Shown: piece after piece, positions 31,763-39,395 of the stretch | How positions within the stretch are numbered: the first letter of the stretch is position 1 | How the letters are laid out: the number at the start of each line of letters is the position of its first letter | Source: Candidatus Liptonbacteria bacterium | GTDB lineage: Bacteria > Patescibacteriota > Minisyncoccia > UBA6257 > 2-01-FULL-56-20 | Direction: 5' to 3' | DNA: 45,475 bases | Assembly: GCA_016186635.1 (NCBI GenBank) | Contig: JACPLI010000011.1 | Location: 1-45,475 of the forward strand | Program-made: the position numbers and the translations under genes | Notes under the pieces: generated by a model | Told to the model about the DNA's origin: nothing | The model's database searches: none | The model's input: the letters and a program-made list of their open reading frames with translations, nothing else

Positions 31763-32044
31763 ATGAACTGTTGCGTCTATATTCTCGCAAGTAGGAGAAA
31801 TGGGACTCTCTACATCGGCGTCACTTCAAACCTGAAGAAGCGGGTATATGAACACAAACATGGTGTTGTCGAGGGATTCACAAAAAAGTATGGCGTCCAC
31901 ATGCTTGTGTACTACGAATGCACAAGCGACGTGAAAAGTGCCATCGCTCGGGAAAAACAGCTGAAAAAGTGGAGAAGAGCATGGAAAATCAAGCTTATCG
32001 AAGAACAAAATCCGAGATGGAAAGATTTATACGATGAGTTATAA
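31763..32044 (+). CDS. GIY-YIG domain endonuclease-like protein
   Basis: 93 residues. The GIY-YIG core is VYILASRRNGTLYIGVTSN followed by LKKRVYEHK (catalytic Arg and later Glu in AREKQLKKWRRAWK). These single-domain proteins (UPF0213/YhbQ-like) are putative nucleases of unclear role. It sits between nrdA and nrdB and is flanked on both sides by dispersed repeats, so it probably entered the operon as a small mobile unit. Confidence 0.9.
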   Translation: MNCCVYILASRRNGTLYIGVTSNLKKRVYEHKHGVVEGFTKKYGVHMLVYYECTSDVKSAIAREKQLKKWRRAWKIKLIEEQNPRWKDLYDEL

Positions 32045-32059
32045 TGAGCCTGGTGAATA

Positions 32060-32168
32060 ATGCTTCACATTGTCATTATCGGGCTTGACCCGATAATCCA
32101 GAACCCTTCAACGGTATGGATTCCCGCTTCCGCGGGAATGACACATACGGGGCGGGAATGACAATCAT
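32060..32168. repeat. Cluster of dispersed palindromes before nrdB
   Basis: TTATCGGGCTTGACCCGATAA and GGATTCCCGCTTCCGCGGGAATGACA are inverted-repeat units, followed by a partial copy. They fill the spacer and extend the open frame upstream of nrdB without being part of the protein. Confidence 0.7.
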
Positions 32169-32187
32169 ACAGCGAATTACATATCTT

Positions 32188-33249
32188 ATGGACATCACTA
32201 AAAACTCCTTCGAAATCCCCGGTTCTGCTGGCACAAGCGCCGACAAGCGCATTTTGAATTCCGCAACGACCGACCCGAACAAAATTTTGCCCATGAAGTA
32301 CAAATGGGCGCGCGAGCATTACAAGAAAGGCGTCGCGAACAACTGGATTCCGGAAGAAGTGAACATGCAGAAGGACGTGGAGACATGGAAAAACCCGAAA
32401 GCGCTCTCGGAGGACGAACGCCGCCTGATTCTCTGGAACATGGGGTTCTTCTCCACCGCGGAGTCCCTCACCGCAAACAACATCGTACTCATCATCTACC
32501 GGCACATCACGAACCCCGAATGCCGCCAGTACCTCCTCCGGCAGGCATACGAGGAAGCGGTGCACACCGACACCTTCATCTACTCCTGCGACACGTTGGG
32601 TTTGAATCCCGATGAGGTCTACGGGATGTATGCCACCATCCCCTCCATCAGAGCGAAAGATGAGTTCGTGGTCGCTATGACAAAGTCCATTATGGACCCG
32701 AACTTCACGACGGAAGGAACCGAGCACATCCAGCGCTTCGTGCACGACCTCGTGGGTTTCTACGTCATCATGGAAGGCATCTTCTTCTACGCAGGGTTCG
32801 TGATGATGCTCTCCTTCCTCCGCCAGAATCGCATGGCGGGCGTGGGCGAGCAGTTCCAGTTCATCCTGCGAGACGAGTCCGTCCACCTCGCCTTCGGCTC
32901 CGACCTTGTGAACGCCATCGTGCAGGAGAACCCCGCCATCTGGACGCCGGAGTTTAAAAGCACGCTCACCGGCAACGTCAAGAAGGGCGTGGAGCTCGAG
33001 TACGCCTACGCGAAGGATTGCCTCCCCCGCGGCATCATGGGGCTGAATGCAAATACGATTTACGAATACATCAAGTACATCGCCGACCGGCGGCTTGAGC
33101 GCATCGGGCTCGCGAAGGTCTACGGCGTGGCGAACCCCTTCCCATGGATGAGCGAAGTGATTGACCTTCGCAAGGAAAAGAACTTCTTCGAGACGCGCGT
33201 CACCGAGTATAAAAGCGGCGTGCTGAACTGGGACGAAGAAAAGAAGTAA
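32188..33249 (+). CDS. nrdB: Ribonucleotide reductase small subunit, class Ic type
   Basis: 353 residues from MDITKNSFEIPG (32188); the longer frame translates repeats. The ferritin-like metal ligands are E92 (FFSTAESLTANN), E123 and H126 (EEAVHTDTFIY), E197 (VIMEGIFFYAG), and E230 and H233 (RDESVHLAF). The residue that carries the tyrosyl radical in class Ia is Phe130 here, and the first ligand is Glu instead of Asp. That pattern is known from the Mn/Fe class Ic enzyme of Chlamydia trachomatis (F127, E89). A radical-free tyrosine site is thus expected. Confidence 0.94.
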   Translation: MDITKNSFEIPGSAGTSADKRILNSATTDPNKILPMKYKWAREHYKKGVANNWIPEEVNMQKDVETWKNPKALSEDERRLILWNMGFFSTAESLTANNIVLIIYRHITNPECRQYLLRQAYEEAVHTDTFIYSCDTLGLNPDEVYGMYATIPSIRAKDEFVVAMTKSIMDPNFTTEGTEHIQRFVHDLVGFYVIMEGIFFYAGFVMMLSFLRQNRMAGVGEQFQFILRDESVHLAFGSDLVNAIVQENPAIWTPEFKSTLTGNVKKGVELEYAYAKDCLPRGIMGLNANTIYEYIKYIADRRLERIGLAKVYGVANPFPWMSEVIDLRKEKNFFETRVTEYKSGVLNWDEEKK

Positions 33250-33298
33250 TCGCGCACCTCTCCTCCCCTCACATGAGGGGGAGGTATGGGTGGGGTGA

Positions 33299-33350
33299 GA
33301 AAAAAAGAAGCCCGCGCGTGGCGCTTGCATATGCAAGACAGCGCGGGCTT
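33299..33350 (-). terminator. Terminator of the minus-strand gene at 33424
   Basis: The stem AGCCCGCGC/GCGCGGGCT with an inner palindrome CTTGCATATGCAAG. On the minus strand it is followed by a run of seven T. Confidence 0.75.
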
Positions 33351-33423
33351 CCGTGTTTCCAGCGAACACGGCCAGCGCAAACTGACCGCGAACATCAACA
33401 TAGCGTTGCTGGCCTCCTTGAAA

Positions 33424-34116
33424 TTAAGGCGAGCGCGGGGAAAGCCGCAGTTCAGCTCCGGTGCCGATGCGCTCGCGCCCGGAAGAGTCCCACCGCTTCT
33501 CCACGGTGATGCCTTTTCCTTCCGTATCAGCCCCAACCCACACGCCGCTCCCATCGGAAAGAACGTCGGCACACGTTGCACCGACGCCGCGATTTAGATA
33601 AAAACCGTGATTGAGGAAGTAGAGCGCGTTCTTCGTCACCTCAACTATCCCCGATGGGACCCAGTAGGATGGGATATTGAGGAGTTTCTTCTGCGCTTCA
33701 AGAGACAGATTCAGCGAGCACGGCACTACCTCAATGAGCACTGCGTACCAGTGAAGGTGGCGGCACACGCACGTTGCGGCAAAAGCATCGCGCTCACACC
33801 AAGGATGCTCGGCGAGATGAAGTATAGGGAACCCTTCCCTCTCCATGTGATGCCACTGAAGAATGGTAAGCGGCGATTCCATAAATCGGGAGATGCCCAA
33901 AAAGAAAAAGAGGGCTTCCCTAATCGTATGCGCTCCGTCAAAAGGCGATGGCGTATAAAGCTCTTCATCGCTCAGAGGGAACGGTTTGATGCAAGATAAC
34001 TCATCTCCGCTGAATTTTCTGCCAATCCGCTCCCATTCGGCAACGCCGAAGAAGTTCTTGCCTAACACTTCGCGAATTGCAGCCTCGTCCCTTTGTGCAC
34101 AAACGGAAGTACTCAT
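33424..34116 (-). CDS. Hypothetical protein (about 230 aa)
   Basis: About 230 residues from MSTSVCAQRD (34116), chosen because AAAGGA lies 8 nt upstream; the frame extends to 34137. I do not recognise the family. Visible blocks are IREVLGKNFFGVAEWERIG, a Cys/His-rich middle (WHHMEREGFPILHLAEHPWC, CVCRHLHWY), and SYWVPSGIVEVTKNALYFLN. The His/Cys clustering hints at metal binding. It has a strongly structured leader of about 185 nt and its own promoter and terminator. Confidence 0.7.
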   Translation of the reverse strand: MSTSVCAQRDEAAIREVLGKNFFGVAEWERIGRKFSGDELSCIKPFPLSDEELYTPSPFDGAHTIREALFFFLGISRFMESPLTILQWHHMEREGFPILHLAEHPWCERDAFAATCVCRHLHWYAVLIEVVPCSLNLSLEAQKKLLNIPSYWVPSGIVEVTKNALYFLNHGFYLNRGVGATCADVLSDGSGVWVGADTEGKGITVEKRWDSSGRERIGTGAELRLSPRSP

Positions 34117-34203
34117 AAAGAGTCCTTTCTGCGACAAAACTACTTCTTATATCGAGAAGCGCGGCGCGTCTACCACCGCAATCGCCATACACATCAGCGA
34201 ATG

Positions 34204-34282
34204 GATGAGACGAGCCCGACACCCACGCTCGGCGCTAATCGCTTAGCGCTAGGCGACACGCGACTCTCGGGCTCGTTTCATC
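34204..34282 (-). promoter_or_regulatory. 79-nt hairpin in the leader of the 33424-34116 gene
   Basis: 16 consecutive pairs (34204-34219 with 34267-34282, one G-T) enclose a second helix GCGCTAA/TTAGCGC. It lies between the promoter (-10 at 34307-34312) and the start codon, so it would be part of the 5' leader. It could be a riboswitch-like or protein-binding element. Confidence 0.6.
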
Positions 34283-34306
34283 CTGAATTATCAAATACCT
34301 CCCTCA

Positions 34307-34312
34307 ATTATA
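34307..34312 (-). promoter_or_regulatory. Extended -10 box for the 33424-34116 gene
   Basis: The minus strand reads TTTTGGTATAAT (TGn plus TATAAT). Predicted start near 34300. Confidence 0.6.
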
Positions 34313-34344
34313 CCAAAAGTATGAGGGTGCTTCCGGTTGCTATC

Positions 34345-34434
34345 AAGGGGGTTCTCGGAGCGCGGCGGCGCGAGAGACAGCGCTGCGGCAGTAAGCCGCA
34401 GATAGCGTCCCCGAGAGAGTTGCCGAAAGCGCCC
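34345..34434. other. Structured GC-rich segment downstream of the cupredoxin gene
   Basis: TTCTCGG/CCGAGAG (about 34351-34357, 34412-34418) encloses TGCGGC/GCCGCA and other helices. There is no ORF and no T-run. It is probably a 3' hairpin or dispersed repeat. Confidence 0.4.
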
Positions 34435-34953
34435 TTACTCCACCACGATTGTCCCTCGCTTCACCGAGTTCAGATGGTCATGATACCGCCATGTGCCAAT
34501 CTGGTTGAATGTGAGCGACCACTCGCCTCCCGCGGCAACCGCCGTGCACGAATCAAACGCGCTCCCGCCGCACGTTCCTTTCTCCGGATACCCCGTGTGC
34601 TCTGGATGCGGGCCCGACGCGGGCCAGAATGCCCGCGAAGAATTGTTTTTGAATGTCACCGTGCCGCCCTTCTTCACCGTCACCGTCGCGGGAGAAAAAC
34701 CGGCATCGGTATAGATGACTGTCACCGCCGCCGGAACAGGAATTTTTGCCTTTTCTCCTATTTCTCCCCTTTCCCCCACTTCCTCCTTTTCTCCCCGTTC
34801 CACCATTTCTCCCTTACCCGCCGCGTCATCAGCGGTACTCGTGCTCACTCTCGTAATTTGTGGAGGGGTGGTCTGCCTGCCCGCGCCAAGCCCGAATACA
34901 ATAAGGACAATCGCTGCAACCACACCTACAATGATTAAAATTGTTTTGCTCAT
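34435..34953 (-). CDS. Membrane-anchored cupredoxin-domain protein
   Basis: 172 residues. The N-terminal TM anchor is ILIIVGVVAAIVLIVFGLG. A low-complexity Glu/Lys/Gly linker (GEKEEVGERGEIGEKAK) follows. The cupredoxin fold is at about 80-172: FSPATVTVKKGGTVTFKN, then SGPHPEHTGYPEKG, a Cys-containing loop and WSLTFNQIGTWRYHDHLN, with candidate copper ligands His, Cys and His. It would act in electron transfer or copper handling outside the membrane. A TATAAT box ends 7 nt before the ATG. Confidence 0.85.
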   Translation of the reverse strand: MSKTILIIVGVVAAIVLIVFGLGAGRQTTPPQITRVSTSTADDAAGKGEMVERGEKEEVGERGEIGEKAKIPVPAAVTVIYTDAGFSPATVTVKKGGTVTFKNNSSRAFWPASGPHPEHTGYPEKGTCGGSAFDSCTAVAAGGEWSLTFNQIGTWRYHDHLNSVKRGTIVVE

Positions 34954-34960
34954 GGTTTTT

Positions 34961-34966
34961 ATTATA
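34961..34966 (-). promoter_or_regulatory. -10 box for the cupredoxin gene
   Basis: TATAAT on the minus strand, 7 nt before the ATG at 34953, predicts a leaderless mRNA. Confidence 0.55.
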
Positions 34967-35000
34967 CCGCATTGGCTCCTTAAATCGAAAGGCGAACGGA

Positions 35001-35032
35001 GAGGTTTAACCTCCTGCAGGAGGTTAAACCTC
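35001..35032. repeat. 32-bp perfect palindrome centred on CTGCAG
   Basis: Arms GAGGTTTAACCTCCTG and complement with no spacer, in the space between the cupredoxin gene and the small tail-anchored gene. Confidence 0.75.
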
Positions 35033-35077
35033 CGAAAATTGATTGAAGGTTGCTGTGGGGTGTCCTGTTGCCACGGG

Positions 35078-35126
35078 AAAAATGAAACGCCGCGCGGGTG
35101 GTTTTATCCACAATCATACGCGCGGC
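35078..35126 (-). terminator. Terminator with a DnaA-box sequence in its loop
   Basis: The stem GCCGCGCG/CGCGCGGC (35089-35096, 35119-35126) is followed on the minus strand by a T-run. The loop contains TTATCCACA (35104-35112). The box may be accidental. Confidence 0.6.
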
Positions 35127-35132
35127 GAGATA

Positions 35133-35375
35133 TCACTTAAGAAACGGGAGGTTCGGGTCCGGGGGCCACAACACGTCCACCAGCCCGAAAAACCCAAGGA
35201 GAGCAAGAATACCCATGATGACCACCCAGGCCCACACCGGCATGATTTCCTGCCGATGTGCCCTCACTGACTTAAGGACACCCCTTTGTCTCTCCCTTCT
35301 CGTGTCCTTACACCACTCCTTGACGGTGCCTCCTAATCGCGTCGGAGGAAGCCGACGCTCGAATTTGTCGGCCAT
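35133..35375 (-). CDS. Small tail-anchored membrane protein (80 aa)
   Basis: 80 residues. A basic cytoplasmic half (MADKFERRLPPTRLGGTVKE, KDTRRERQRGVLKSVRAHRQ) is followed by one TM helix (WAWVVIMGILALLGFFGLV) near the C-terminus. Family unknown. A strong Shine-Dalgarno AAAGGAGG and a promoter with a normal leader make it unlike the leaderless neighbours. Confidence 0.7.
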   Translation of the reverse strand: MADKFERRLPPTRLGGTVKEWCKDTRRERQRGVLKSVRAHRQEIMPVWAWVVIMGILALLGFFGLVDVLWPPDPNLPFLK

Positions 35376-35412
35376 AGAGGCCTCCTTTCTGGTCTACTTA
35401 AGGACCTATGAA

Positions 35413-35442
35413 AACATATCGCACTTTTTATAAAAAAGTCAA
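35413..35442 (-). promoter_or_regulatory. Promoter of the tail-anchored gene
   Basis: On the minus strand, -35 TTGACT (35437-35442), 18-nt spacer, -10 TATGTT (35413-35418). Confidence 0.6.
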
Positions 35443-35489
35443 GTTTTCGGTTTCCACAAAAAGAGGACTGCACTTCGCATCCCGGGTCC

Positions 35490-35521
35490 GAAGTCGGACT
35501 TCCTGCAGGAAGTCCGACTTC
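35490..35521. repeat. 32-bp perfect palindrome, GGAAGTCGGACTTCC family
   Basis: Same arms as the repeat at 10239-10272 but meeting directly at CTGCAG. It lies between divergent genes. Confidence 0.75.
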
Positions 35522-35588
35522 CCCATATTAATGCCGCACCCCAATCCCAACTGGGGTTATCATCATAGTTATTGTTTGTACTCCGTGT

Positions 35589-35594
35589 TACAAT
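35589..35594 (+). promoter_or_regulatory. Extended -10 box for recG
   Basis: GTGTTACAAT (TGn plus TACAAT) ends 10 nt before the ATG at 35605. Confidence 0.5.
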
Positions 35595-35604
35595 ATCCGC
35601 ACTC

Positions 35605-37863
35605 ATGGCAGTTTCGCTCGACACGCCGCTCTCCGAACTCGCCTACGTTCCCAAGCGTTTCGTGGGACTCCTCACCCGCATGGGGCTCCGCACCGTCCGC
35701 GACCTCCTCTTCCATTTCCCCGTGCGCTACGAGGATTTTTCCGAGACAAAACTCATCGCAGAACTCGATGCAGGCGAGCGCGCCACCGTGCAGGGCACCG
35801 TGGAAGACATACATGCCCGGCAAAGCTGGCGAAAGCGATTTATGATTATCGAGGCGAGCATCGCGGACGCCACTGGCTCGCTCCGCGCGGTGTGGTTCAA
35901 CCAACCCTATATCACCCAACAACTGAAGCGCGGCGCGTCCTACAACTTTTCCGGAAAAGTCTCCGCAAACGAAGAAGGCGAACTCTACTTGAGCAATCCC
36001 GCCTTCGAACTCCTCCCGCATGGGCGCGTAGGCGGATCCGAATCGGATTTACCATTTACCAACTACCATTTACCAATTACAAGCTTTCGCCACACCGGCC
36101 GCCTTGTCCCCATCTACCCCGAAACGCGGGGGCTCACTTCTAAAGGGCTTCGTTTCCTCGTATTCCCCCTGCTCCACAGCATTGAACTGCTCCCCGAATT
36201 CCTCCCGCAGAACGTGCTCCTCAAAGAGAATCTTCCGGAAGTGAACGAGGCGCTCCGCGATATCCATTTTCCCCGCACCCATGAGGACGCCGCGCGCGCG
36301 AAGCGCCGTTTCTCCTTCGAGAACCTCTTTCTCCTCCAGCTCTCGAATCTACGGATGCGTATGGAACTCCAAAAAGAATCCGCCCGCCCGATTCCCGTCT
36401 CCATCGAGCGGCTGAAGGAACTCGCCGCCGCACTCCCCTTCCCGCTCACCCCCTCGCAGAAAAAATCTCTTTGGGAAATATGCCAGGACATTGCGGAACC
36501 GCATCCCATGAACCGGCTGCTCCAGGGCGATGTGGGCTCGGGGAAAACGGTGATTGCCGCGCTCGCCGCAATTCTCGCCGCCGAAGCGGGCCTGCAAACA
36601 GCCGTGATGGCGCCCACGGAAATCCTCGCGCGCCAGCATTATGCAACATTCAAAAAAATAGCTTCGAGTGTTGAGCGGCGAGTGGCGAGTGAAAAATGCC
36701 CATCACTCACCACTCATCACTCATCTATCGCGCTCCTCACCGCTTCCGAATCCCTCCTCACGACACACAAAGGCGAAGTAGCACTTTCCAAAAAGAAACT
36801 CAAAGACACCGTCGCGCGCGGTGAGGCCTCCATCATCATCGGCACGCACGCGCTCCTTTCGGAGAATGTGATGTGGCAGAACCTCGGTCTTGTCGTGATT
36901 GACGAGCAGCACCGCTTCGGGGTCAAACAACGAGCCAAACTTGTCCATGGATCGAAGACGCTTCCTCATCTGCTGTCAATGTCGGCGACCCCAATACCCA
37001 GAACTCTCACGCTCACAGTATTTGGAGATTTGGATCTCTCCACAATCACCGAACTTCCTCCTGGTAGAAAGCCCGTGAAAACCCACGTCGTGCCACCAGA
37101 GAAACGCACGGGCGCCTATCAATTCATACGGAAACACATCAAAGAGGGGCGGCAGGCATTCGTGATTTGCCCCCGCATACAACCTACGCCGATAGACGCA
37201 GATGCCACGCAGATGAACGCTGGTGGAAATTATCCGCGTAAATCGGCGTTCCTCAATCCGCGTGAATCCGCGTCCGAGGTAAAGACCGTTACCGAGGAGC
37301 ATGAGAAACTTTCCACAAAAATCTTCCCCGACCTCCGCGTGGGGATGCTCCACGGGAAAATAAAAGTGAAAGAAAAAGACGCTGTCATGCGCCGGTTCCG
37401 CGATGGAGAAATGGACATTCTCGTTTCCACCACCGTCGTGGAAGTGGGCGTGGACATCCCGAACGCGACCATCATGCTCATCGAAGGCGCGGACCGCTTC
37501 GGACTCGCCCAGCTCTACCAGCTCCGCGGGCGCGTGGGGCGCGGGGCGCACGAGTCGTTCTGCTTTCTTTTCACCGACTCCGCATCAAAGTCCACCGCCG
37601 CGCGCCTCAAGGCAATTGTCGCGGCAAAAAATGGCTTCGAACTTGCCGAATACGACCTGAAACACCGCGGTCCCGGCGAATTCCTCGGAACCACCCAAAC
37701 CGGTTTCCCCGACTCCGCGATGGAAGCGCTCATGGACCCACCGCTCATCTCCGCTTCCCGCGAAGCCGCGAAGGAGCTCCTCCGCGCCGACCCTGCACTC
37801 GCGAAGCATCCTCTTCTCAAACAAAAACTTGAGGAATTCGAACACGCACTGCATCTCGAATAA
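35605..37863 (+). CDS. recG: ATP-dependent DNA helicase RecG
   Basis: 752 residues from MAVSLDTPLSELAYV. It remodels replication forks and Holliday junctions. An N-terminal wedge/OB domain (about 1-200) is followed by helicase motifs: Walker A GDVGSGKTV (about 309-317), Ia APTEILARQHY, DEQH (about 433), SATPIPRTLTL, and the RecG-specific GRVGRGAHESFCFL and DLKHRGPGEFLGTTQTGFP. Three segments look like in-frame repeat insertions: near 36046-36083, 36663-36724 and 37180-37280, all at likely surface loops. The protein should still work. Confidence 0.95.
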   Translation: MAVSLDTPLSELAYVPKRFVGLLTRMGLRTVRDLLFHFPVRYEDFSETKLIAELDAGERATVQGTVEDIHARQSWRKRFMIIEASIADATGSLRAVWFNQPYITQQLKRGASYNFSGKVSANEEGELYLSNPAFELLPHGRVGGSESDLPFTNYHLPITSFRHTGRLVPIYPETRGLTSKGLRFLVFPLLHSIELLPEFLPQNVLLKENLPEVNEALRDIHFPRTHEDAARAKRRFSFENLFLLQLSNLRMRMELQKESARPIPVSIERLKELAAALPFPLTPSQKKSLWEICQDIAEPHPMNRLLQGDVGSGKTVIAALAAILAAEAGLQTAVMAPTEILARQHYATFKKIASSVERRVASEKCPSLTTHHSSIALLTASESLLTTHKGEVALSKKKLKDTVARGEASIIIGTHALLSENVMWQNLGLVVIDEQHRFGVKQRAKLVHGSKTLPHLLSMSATPIPRTLTLTVFGDLDLSTITELPPGRKPVKTHVVPPEKRTGAYQFIRKHIKEGRQAFVICPRIQPTPIDADATQMNAGGNYPRKSAFLNPRESASEVKTVTEEHEKLSTKIFPDLRVGMLHGKIKVKEKDAVMRRFRDGEMDILVSTTVVEVGVDIPNATIMLIEGADRFGLAQLYQLRGRVGRGAHESFCFLFTDSASKSTAARLKAIVAAKNGFELAEYDLKHRGPGEFLGTTQTGFPDSAMEALMDPPLISASREAAKELLRADPALAKHPLLKQKLEEFEHALHLE
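36046..36083. repeat. In-frame repeat in the recG wedge domain
   Basis: Tandem variants of TTACCATTTACCAACTACC are translated as LPFTNYHLPITS, unrelated to RecG. Confidence 0.55.
36661..36724. repeat. In-frame repeat in the recG helicase domain
   Basis: Units of GAGTGTTGAGCGGCGAGTGG and CACTCACCACTCATCACTC in inverted order are translated as SSVERRVASEKCPSLTTHHS. Confidence 0.55.
37183..37278. repeat. In-frame repeat in the recG C-terminal part
   Basis: Units such as CGCAGATGAACGC and AATCCGCGTGAATCCGCG (ATCCGCG-type repeat) are translated as a non-family stretch around NYPRKSAFLNPRESAS. Confidence 0.6.
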
Positions 37864-37916
37864 CGACCTAAGATAACACGCCAGAACAACACGTCTAAAA
37901 CAGTATAAAACATCAA

Positions 37917-37954
37917 TTATCGCTTTTCCCCGTACGTACGGGGAAAAGCGATAA
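37917..37954. repeat. 38-bp perfect palindrome between convergent genes
   Basis: TTATCGCTTTTCCCCGTAC and its complement meet with no spacer. It lies between the recG stop and the glycine-rich gene array and may terminate both. Confidence 0.75.
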
Positions 37955-37988
37955 AAAGGGTAAAAGGTAAAAAAGGATGCAGCGTGTG

Positions 37989-38840
37989 TTACTCCACCCA
38001 CTCCACGAGGACGCCGCCGGAGCCGCCAGAGCCGCCCGCACCAGAGGATGCGCCGCCGCCGCCGCCTGCGCCGCTGTTTGCCGCTCCCGCACTTCCTCCT
38101 CCCGCGCCGCCTGCGGCACGGAACCCCCCGCCGCCGCCGCCTGCAGAAGAACCCGCCGCGCCGCCCGCATAAAGCGGAGATGAAGCTCCTGCGGCATTGC
38201 TCCCACCCCCCCCTCCTCCACCAAGCGCATACATTGAGTAAATCCCTCTGCTTCCCACAACGCCGCTCGCGCCTCCCGCGCCACCCAAAACACCTCCACC
38301 GGAGCCGCCCGCGGCGCTCCCACCACCCGCGCCGCCCGAGCCACCCGTAGCAGTAATCGTACTGCTTGCCGCGAACGAAGATGCGCCTCCCGCGCCGCCC
38401 GAGCCGCCACCGCTTGAACCAGCAGACCCGCCTCCCCCCACTGTTACGGCAATCGCAGACCCCGCCGTAACATTCACTGGCATGTGATATACAATTTCCC
38501 CTCCCCCGCCGCCGCCCCCGGTATTGCCCCCGCCGCCACCGCCACCGCCCCAGGCAGTGACCCAGACAAGCGTGACGTTCGCAGGCACGGTAAATGTGCC
38601 ATTCGCAGTAAAGTACTGCGATTTCGATTTGATTTCCCCCGTCTGCGTCGTAAGGAAACTCTTCGTAGTAAGATCGCTTGAAGCAGTGGGGGTAGTCAAG
38701 CCCGTGATGCGCGCGGAGATAGTAAGTACGCCGCCGACCGCCCCCTTCACGAGCGGGGTATTGCGGAAAAGATATGCGCCGCCCAAAAGAAATGCGAATG
38801 CGAGCGCGGTGGCAAGGATGGTTTTGATAAATTGGCTCAT
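37989..38840 (-). CDS. Glycine-rich surface protein, paralogue 1
   Basis: 283 residues from MSQFIKTILATALAFAF. A signal anchor, then GAVGGVLTISARITG, KSKSQYFTANGTFTVP and VTLVWVTAWGGGGGG, which open a long Gly-rich region with interspersed Ala/Ser, and the conserved end GGSGGVLVEWVE. The FTVP...VTAWGGGG motif matches the glycine-rich domain of phage tail-fibre and surface proteins. No enzymatic motif. It is expected to be exported and membrane-anchored. Confidence 0.85.
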   Translation of the reverse strand: MSQFIKTILATALAFAFLLGGAYLFRNTPLVKGAVGGVLTISARITGLTTPTASSDLTTKSFLTTQTGEIKSKSQYFTANGTFTVPANVTLVWVTAWGGGGGGGGNTGGGGGGGEIVYHMPVNVTAGSAIAVTVGGGGSAGSSGGGSGGAGGASSFAASSTITATGGSGGAGGGSAAGGSGGGVLGGAGGASGVVGSRGIYSMYALGGGGGGGSNAAGASSPLYAGGAAGSSAGGGGGGFRAAGGAGGGSAGAANSGAGGGGGASSGAGGSGGSGGVLVEWVE

Positions 38841-38907
38841 GGCGATTGGAATATGGAATATAGAATATAGAATGTAGAATGTAGAATGTAGAATGTGGAA
38901 TGTGGCA

Positions 38908-39282
38908 CTATGCACTCATAAATTCCTTTGCTCCTTTGAGTAACCCGTTGATAATTTTATGCACTTTCACTGACTGCTCAAACACCTCGTCAAATATTTC
39001 TCCTTTGAGATACCCAACATCTCTCGCAACGTATAACTGATTCTGCAACTCAACCAAAGACCCTCGCGCAATTGCATAGAAATGAACCTTCTCCTTATAC
39101 GAGAACCTCCCGAATCCTTCTGCAATGTTTGAAGTTATGGATACCACGCAACGCCGCATCTGGCTTATCAGACAAAATAATTCTTCCTTCAGAAAAGTTT
39201 TAGTTGTTTTATACACCATAAGAACAAGTTTATGCCCTTCTTGCCATGCTTGAAGGTCAGTGAATGATTGAATTTTACTCAT
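38908..39282 (-). CDS. Four-helix-bundle (S23-type) protein
   Basis: 124 residues from MSKIQSFTDLQAWQEGHKL. The conserved S23/IVP-type pattern is LQAWQ ... LVLMVYKTTKTF, LISQMRRCVVSITSNIAEGFGR, FYAIARGSLVELQNQLYVARD and LLKGAKEF. Function is unknown; similar genes occur in 23S rRNA intervening sequences and in CPR chromosomes. It is wedged between glycine-rich paralogues and surrounded by GAATGTGG repeats. Confidence 0.9.
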   Translation of the reverse strand: MSKIQSFTDLQAWQEGHKLVLMVYKTTKTFLKEELFCLISQMRRCVVSITSNIAEGFGRFSYKEKVHFYAIARGSLVELQNQLYVARDVGYLKGEIFDEVFEQSVKVHKIINGLLKGAKEFMSA

Positions 39283-39395
39283 TGTACTATAGATAATCGG
39301 CCACTGAAACTTGGAATGTGGGTTTCTCTCATATTCAAAACGCTGCATTCTGTATTCTAACCGCCATATTCTACATTCCATATTCCACATTCCAA

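Noticed and set aside
32065-33369. 434-codon minus-strand frame opposite nrdB
   Set aside because: It is antisense to a clear NrdB and runs into palindromic repeats; no homology features.
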